NCBI RefSeq assembly: GCF_023094165.1
Contig: NZ_JALMDK010000001.1
Coordinates: 992,001-1,056,000, forward strand
Direction of reading: 5' to 3'
DNA length: 64,000 nucleotides
Source: Crossiella sp. S99.2
GTDB taxonomy: Bacteria > Actinomycetota > Actinomycetes > Mycobacteriales > Pseudonocardiaceae
Shown here: positions 61,148 through 64,000 of the stretch, in pieces
How positions within the stretch are numbered: the stretch's first letter is position 1
Layout: the number at the start of each line of letters is the position of its first letter
Position numbers and translations under genes: made by a program
The notes under the pieces: generated by a model
What the model saw: the letters and a program-made list of their open reading frames with translations, nothing else
The model's database searches: none
What the model was told of the DNA's origin: nothing

Positions 61148-61999
61148 TCACTGGGGTGGTACCCCCAGATCGGTGATCCGGTAGCCCTCGGGGTAGCCAG
61201 GGTAGGTGCGGTTGCCCGGGTCCCGCGCGCTGCGCGAGTGGCGCCGCACCGGCAGGTGCCGCACCAGGCGACCCCGTCCGGCCAGCCCGCGTTCCACCGC
61301 CTTCTCCAGCCAGGCGGGCTGGCGCGGGAAGCCGAAGGCGCGCAGCAGCGGTTCGTCCATGGCCGCGTACAGCGCGCGGCGCACCGCGGGCCTGCCGAAC
61401 GCGGGGTACCAGGAGCAGAACAGGTCCACGGTGGCGGTGCCGACGCGTTCATTGGTGTCCCGGTAGTGGAAGTGCTCGCGCTCGTAGTCCCGGTTGAAGG
61501 TCTCGAATTTCCCGTAGCCGGCAGGAATGTCTTTGATGCCCATCCGCCTGCCGACCTCGCGATAGAAGTGGAAGGCGGCCAGCCGCTCGTGTTCGTGCAG
61601 CGCGCGCCAGCCGTACTTGGCCAGCCACCGGATCGGCTCGTAGACGAAGGTGGACAGCACGTAGAGCATGTCCTCGTTGCTGATCTCGTAGCGGCCGTGC
61701 ATCTGGTTGATCCGTTGCAGCGCGGCCCGGCCGGACGCGGAGTCGTAGCCGTGCTCGGTCAGCGCGCCCATCAGCAGCAGGGTGTCGTCGTAGCGCCGCT
61801 GCGGGCGCTGTGCGAACTCCCGCGTCTTGTCCAGCAGCGCGGAGATGCTCGGCACCGCGTAGGTGCGGAACAACGCGAACTCCAGCGCTTTCCGGTAGTC
61901 CCAGGGAAACTCGAAACTGGCGGACAGGCGGTAGATCTCCCAGTGGTCCTCGACCGGGTCGAGGCTTCGGATGATCTCCAGCCGCCGGTAACGCCCCAT
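61148..61999 (-). CDS. Oxygenase MpaB / DUF2236 family protein
   Basis: A 283-aa helical protein. It shows YRRLEIIRSLDPVEDHWEIY, RTYAVPSISALLDKTREFAQ, and EISNEDMLYVLSTFVYEPIR with HEHERLAAFHFYREVGRRMG. DUF2236/MpaB members are heme-binding oxygenases or latex-clearing-protein relatives; conserved His residues (HEH, HFHYRD) could ligate heme, which is inference. ATG 61999 follows GGAAGGAT. It ends 97 nt after the fadA start on the same strand. Confidence 0.75.
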   Translation of the reverse strand: MGRYRRLEIIRSLDPVEDHWEIYRLSASFEFPWDYRKALEFALFRTYAVPSISALLDKTREFAQRPQRRYDDTLLLMGALTEHGYDSASGRAALQRINQMHGRYEISNEDMLYVLSTFVYEPIRWLAKYGWRALHEHERLAAFHFYREVGRRMGIKDIPAGYGKFETFNRDYEREHFHYRDTNERVGTATVDLFCSWYPAFGRPAVRRALYAAMDEPLLRAFGFPRQPAWLEKAVERGLAGRGRLVRHLPVRRHSRSARDPGNRTYPGYPEGYRITDLGVPPQ

Positions 62000-62015
62000 G
62001 GTGCGATCCTTCCCG

Positions 62016-63158
62016 CTAGAACCCCATCGTCCGGCCGATGATCTCTTTCATGATCTCGGTGGTGCCGCCGTAGATCGTCTGCACCCGGCCGTCCAGGAAT
62101 GCCTTCGCCACCGGGTACTCGGTCATGTAGCCGTACCCACCGTGCAGCTGAAGGCAGCGGTCCGCCACCTTCGTCTGTAGCTCTGTGGTCCACCACTTGG
62201 CCATCGCGGCCTCGTCGATGGCCAGCGCGCCGTTGTTGTGCTCGCTGATGCAGCGGTCCACGAACACCCGGGCGATGGTGATCTCGGTGGCGAGTTCGGC
62301 CAGCAGGAACCGGTTGTGCTGGAACTTGCCGATCGGCCGCCCGAACGCCTCGCGGTCCTTGCAGTACTGCTTGGTCAGCTCCAGCACCCGCTCGGCCCCG
62401 GCGACCGCGGCCACCGCGATGGACAACCGCTCCTGCGGCAGGTTCTGCATCAGGTAGACGAAGCCCTTGCCCTCCTCGCCCAGCAGGTTGGCCGCGGGCA
62501 CCCGGACCTCGTCGAAGAACAACTCGGCGGTGTCCTGCGCCTTCTGCCCGATCTTGTCCAGGTTCCGTCCCCGGCTGAACCCGGTCATGCCGCGCTCGAC
62601 CACCAGCAGGCTGACTCCGTGCGCTCCGGCGTTCGGGTCGGTCTTGGCCGCGACGATCACCAGGTCGGCCAGGATCCCGTTGCTGATGAAGGTTTTCTGC
62701 CCGGTGAGGACGTAGTCGTCCCCGTCCCGCACCGCGGTGGTCGCGATGCCCTGAAGATCACTGCCGGTGCCGGGCTCGGTCATCGCGATCGCGCTGATCA
62801 GCTCGCCGGAGCAGAACCCGGGCAGCCACCGGCGTTTCTGCTCCTCGGTGGCCAGGTTCAGCAGGTAGGGCAGGATGATGTCGTTGTGCAGCGGCAGGGC
62901 CAGCCCACTGGCGCCCGCGCGCACGAGTTCCTCGGCCAGCACGGTGTTGAACCGGTAGTCGAGCGCGCCGCCACCGCCGTACTCCTCGGGCACGGCCATG
63001 CCGAGCAACCCGATCCGCCCCGCGGCCAGCCACGCCTCGCGGTCGACGATGCCGTTGTCCTCCCAGCGGGCGTGGTTCGGCTCGATCTCCTTGGCGATGA
63101 AGGTGCGGGCCAGCTCGCGGAACTCGTCATGCTCGCTGGTGAAGATCTCGCGGCGCAT
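62016..63158 (-). CDS. Acyl-CoA dehydrogenase, FadE type
   Basis: A 380-aa flavoenzyme. It shows EYGGGGALDYRFNTVLAEEL, AIAMTEPGTGSDLQGIATTA, GYVLTGQKTFISNG-type segment, IGQKAQDTAELFFDEVRVPA and LHGGYGYMTEYPVAKAFLDG. The C-terminal motif reads IYGGTTEIMKEIIGRT: Gly stands where the usual YEGT Glu sits, so a different Glu must be the base, as in several FadE subfamilies. ATG 63158 has AGGAG upstream, so the longer frame into the repeat block is rejected. It lies 16 nt upstream of the MpaB gene. Confidence 0.92.
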   Translation of the reverse strand: MRREIFTSEHDEFRELARTFIAKEIEPNHARWEDNGIVDREAWLAAGRIGLLGMAVPEEYGGGGALDYRFNTVLAEELVRAGASGLALPLHNDIILPYLLNLATEEQKRRWLPGFCSGELISAIAMTEPGTGSDLQGIATTAVRDGDDYVLTGQKTFISNGILADLVIVAAKTDPNAGAHGVSLLVVERGMTGFSRGRNLDKIGQKAQDTAELFFDEVRVPAANLLGEEGKGFVYLMQNLPQERLSIAVAAVAGAERVLELTKQYCKDREAFGRPIGKFQHNRFLLAELATEITIARVFVDRCISEHNNGALAIDEAAMAKWWTTELQTKVADRCLQLHGGYGYMTEYPVAKAFLDGRVQTIYGGTTEIMKEIIGRTMGF

Positions 63159-63240
63159 CGGAGTCTCCTGTCGGTGCGGCCGCGGCGGCGCGGCCGGAAG
63201 TGGTGTCAGGGGCGTGGTGCGGGGCCCAGGGCCGCTGGGC

Positions 63241-63305
63241 CGTCGAGTTGGCCCAAGTGGGACGACCAGTTGGGCCAACTATGCGTACGACTTGGGCCAA
63301 CTCGG
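63241..63305. repeat. Palindromic TTGGsCCAA repeat block, locus D
   Basis: Lies after the CaiB-type gene 3' end and before the acyl-CoA dehydrogenase start (both minus). Contains GAGTTGGCCCAAgt (63245-63256) and TTGGGCCAACT-atgcgtacgac-TTGGGCCAA (63270-63300), the same unit with a partly degenerate stem. It is the only locus not between convergent genes. Confidence 0.8.
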
Positions 63306-63316
63306 CGCTGGCGGGG

Positions 63317-64000
63317 TCAGGCATGCCGGGGGACGCCCCAGTCCGACAGGACTTCCTCGGTGTGCTGGCCGGGGGTGGGGGGTGCGGCGGTGGGGGTGTT
63401 GGGGGTCTTGGAGAAGCGGGGGGCGGCGGCGGGCTGGGGGACGCCGTCGCGGGTGGTGAAGGTGTCGCGGGCAGCCAGGTGTGGGTGGCTGGGGGCTTCG
63501 GACAGGGTCAGCACGGGGGCGGCGCAGGCGTCACTGCCGTCGAAGACCTTGGTCCAGTGGGACAGCGGGTGGGCGGCGATCGCGGTGGCGATCTGGCCGC
63601 GGAGTTCCGGCCAGCGGGCCGGGTCGTGCTGGGGTGGGGCGGTGTCGGTGAGGTCGAGTTTGGCCAGCAGCTCGGCGAAGAACTGGGGTTCGATCGCGCC
63701 CACGGCCAGGTGGCGGCCGTCCGCGGTGGGGTAGACGTCGTAGTACGGGGCGCCGGTGTCGAGCATGTTGACGCCGCGCTGGTCCTGCCAGCCCCCGCTG
63801 GCGAGCATGCCGAAGATGAGGGTGGACAGGTGCGCGGTGCCGTCCACGATGGCGGCGTCGACCACCTGGCCCTGGCCGGTGGTCTTGGCGTTGAGCAGCG
63901 CGGCCAGCACGCCGACCACCAGGTACATCCCGCCGCCGCCGAAGTCGCCGAGCAGGTTGAGCGGGACCTGGGGCGGGCCGTCGGCGCGGCCGATGGCGCC
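63317..64000 (-). CDS. CaiB/BaiF-type CoA-transferase/racemase, C-terminal part
   Basis: The C-terminal 227 codons of a class III CoA-transferase (also alpha-methylacyl-CoA racemase type), cut by the right window edge. It shows LNLLGDFGGGGMYLVVGVLA, GQGQVVDAAIVDGTAHL (in the conserved DVVDAAMVDG-like block), TGAPYYDVYPTADGRHLAVG, QFFAELLAKLDL and DACAAPVLTLSEAPSHPHLA. The catalytic Asp region lies beyond the edge. DGT/DAPYYD-type signatures favour the racemase (Mcr) branch. The frame is open to base 64000. Confidence 0.9.
   Translation of the reverse strand, partial: GAIGRADGPPQVPLNLLGDFGGGGMYLVVGVLAALLNAKTTGQGQVVDAAIVDGTAHLSTLIFGMLASGGWQDQRGVNMLDTGAPYYDVYPTADGRHLAVGAIEPQFFAELLAKLDLTDTAPPQHDPARWPELRGQIATAIAAHPLSHWTKVFDGSDACAAPVLTLSEAPSHPHLAARDTFTTRDGVPQPAAAPRFSKTPNTPTAAPPTPGQHTEEVLSDWGVPRHA

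Noticed and set aside
1..64000. tRNA, rRNA, prophage or transposase genes
   Set aside because: No cloverleaf-like or rRNA-like segments and no transposase or integrase motifs were recognised on either strand.

Overview
The window is a very GC-rich actinobacterial chromosome segment with many GTG starts and start codons placed 6-8 nt after a -10 hexamer. Gene content and order follow the Mycobacterium tuberculosis stretch from typA (Rv1165) to sugC (Rv1238). From memory of that map: typA-lpqW-mshB-Rv1171-fdxC-dapC, dapD-dapE, LOG, folP2-gpgS, Rv1209-tag, DUF3117, glgM/glgC, O-methyltransferase-sigE-rseA-htrA-tatB-mrp, DUF1003-CBS protein, Rv1234, lpqY-sugABC. With mycothiol (mshB) and glucosylglycerate (gpgS) genes and two-component and ABC genes typical of filamentous relatives, this suggests the order Pseudonocardiales. 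The genus cannot be fixed from the sequence alone.

Layout. 1-1.6 kb: 5' part of trpS (minus strand) behind a probable Trp attenuator, a YciI-like gene, and a 32-aa Cys-rich peptide under an iron box. 1.7-13.6 kb: typA, two tandem oligopeptide-type binding lipoproteins, mshB, ferredoxin, and dapC/dapD/dapE with a CHAD gene. 13.7-17.4 kb: a response regulator and sensor kinase divergent from an ABC exporter. 17.5-25.7 kb: two LOG-family genes, a secreted hydrolase, a shortened FolP2 homologue, gpgS, a PadR/HAAS pair, a 164-nt hairpin, a DivIVA-domain protein and tag. 25.8-33 kb: PaaX/enoyl-CoA hydratase, DUF3117, pepA, LysR/MFS and a large lipoprotein. 33-43.4 kb: glgM/glgC, the sigE-rseA-htrA-tatB envelope-stress block, mrp, MarR, DUF1003 and a CBS protein. 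43.4-52.5 kb: a block that breaks the mycobacterial order (PhzF, aminoglycoside-kinase-like, CitE-like, an AAA ATPase with an apparent internal deletion, an 1126-aa patatin-like protein, a 46-aa zinc-ribbon peptide, an acyl-CoA dehydrogenase). 52.6-57.6 kb: lpqY-sugA-sugB-sugC sugar importer. 57.6-64 kb: fadB/fadA and other acyl-CoA genes, ending in a CaiB-type gene cut by the right edge.

Shared themes are cell-envelope and sugar metabolism (glgM/glgC, gpgS, lpqY-sugABC), redox thiol synthesis (mshB), diaminopimelate/lysine supply, and envelope-stress signalling (sigE/rseA/htrA). The least explained signals are: a continuous 164-nt hairpin whose arm differences are mostly G-U compatible on the minus-strand RNA (24189-24352); a palindromic repeat family at gene 3' ends (four loci); the iron-boxed Cys-rich peptide; the trpS attenuator; and the ATPase lacking the segment after its P-loop. 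No tRNA, rRNA, CRISPR array or complete insertion sequence was seen.
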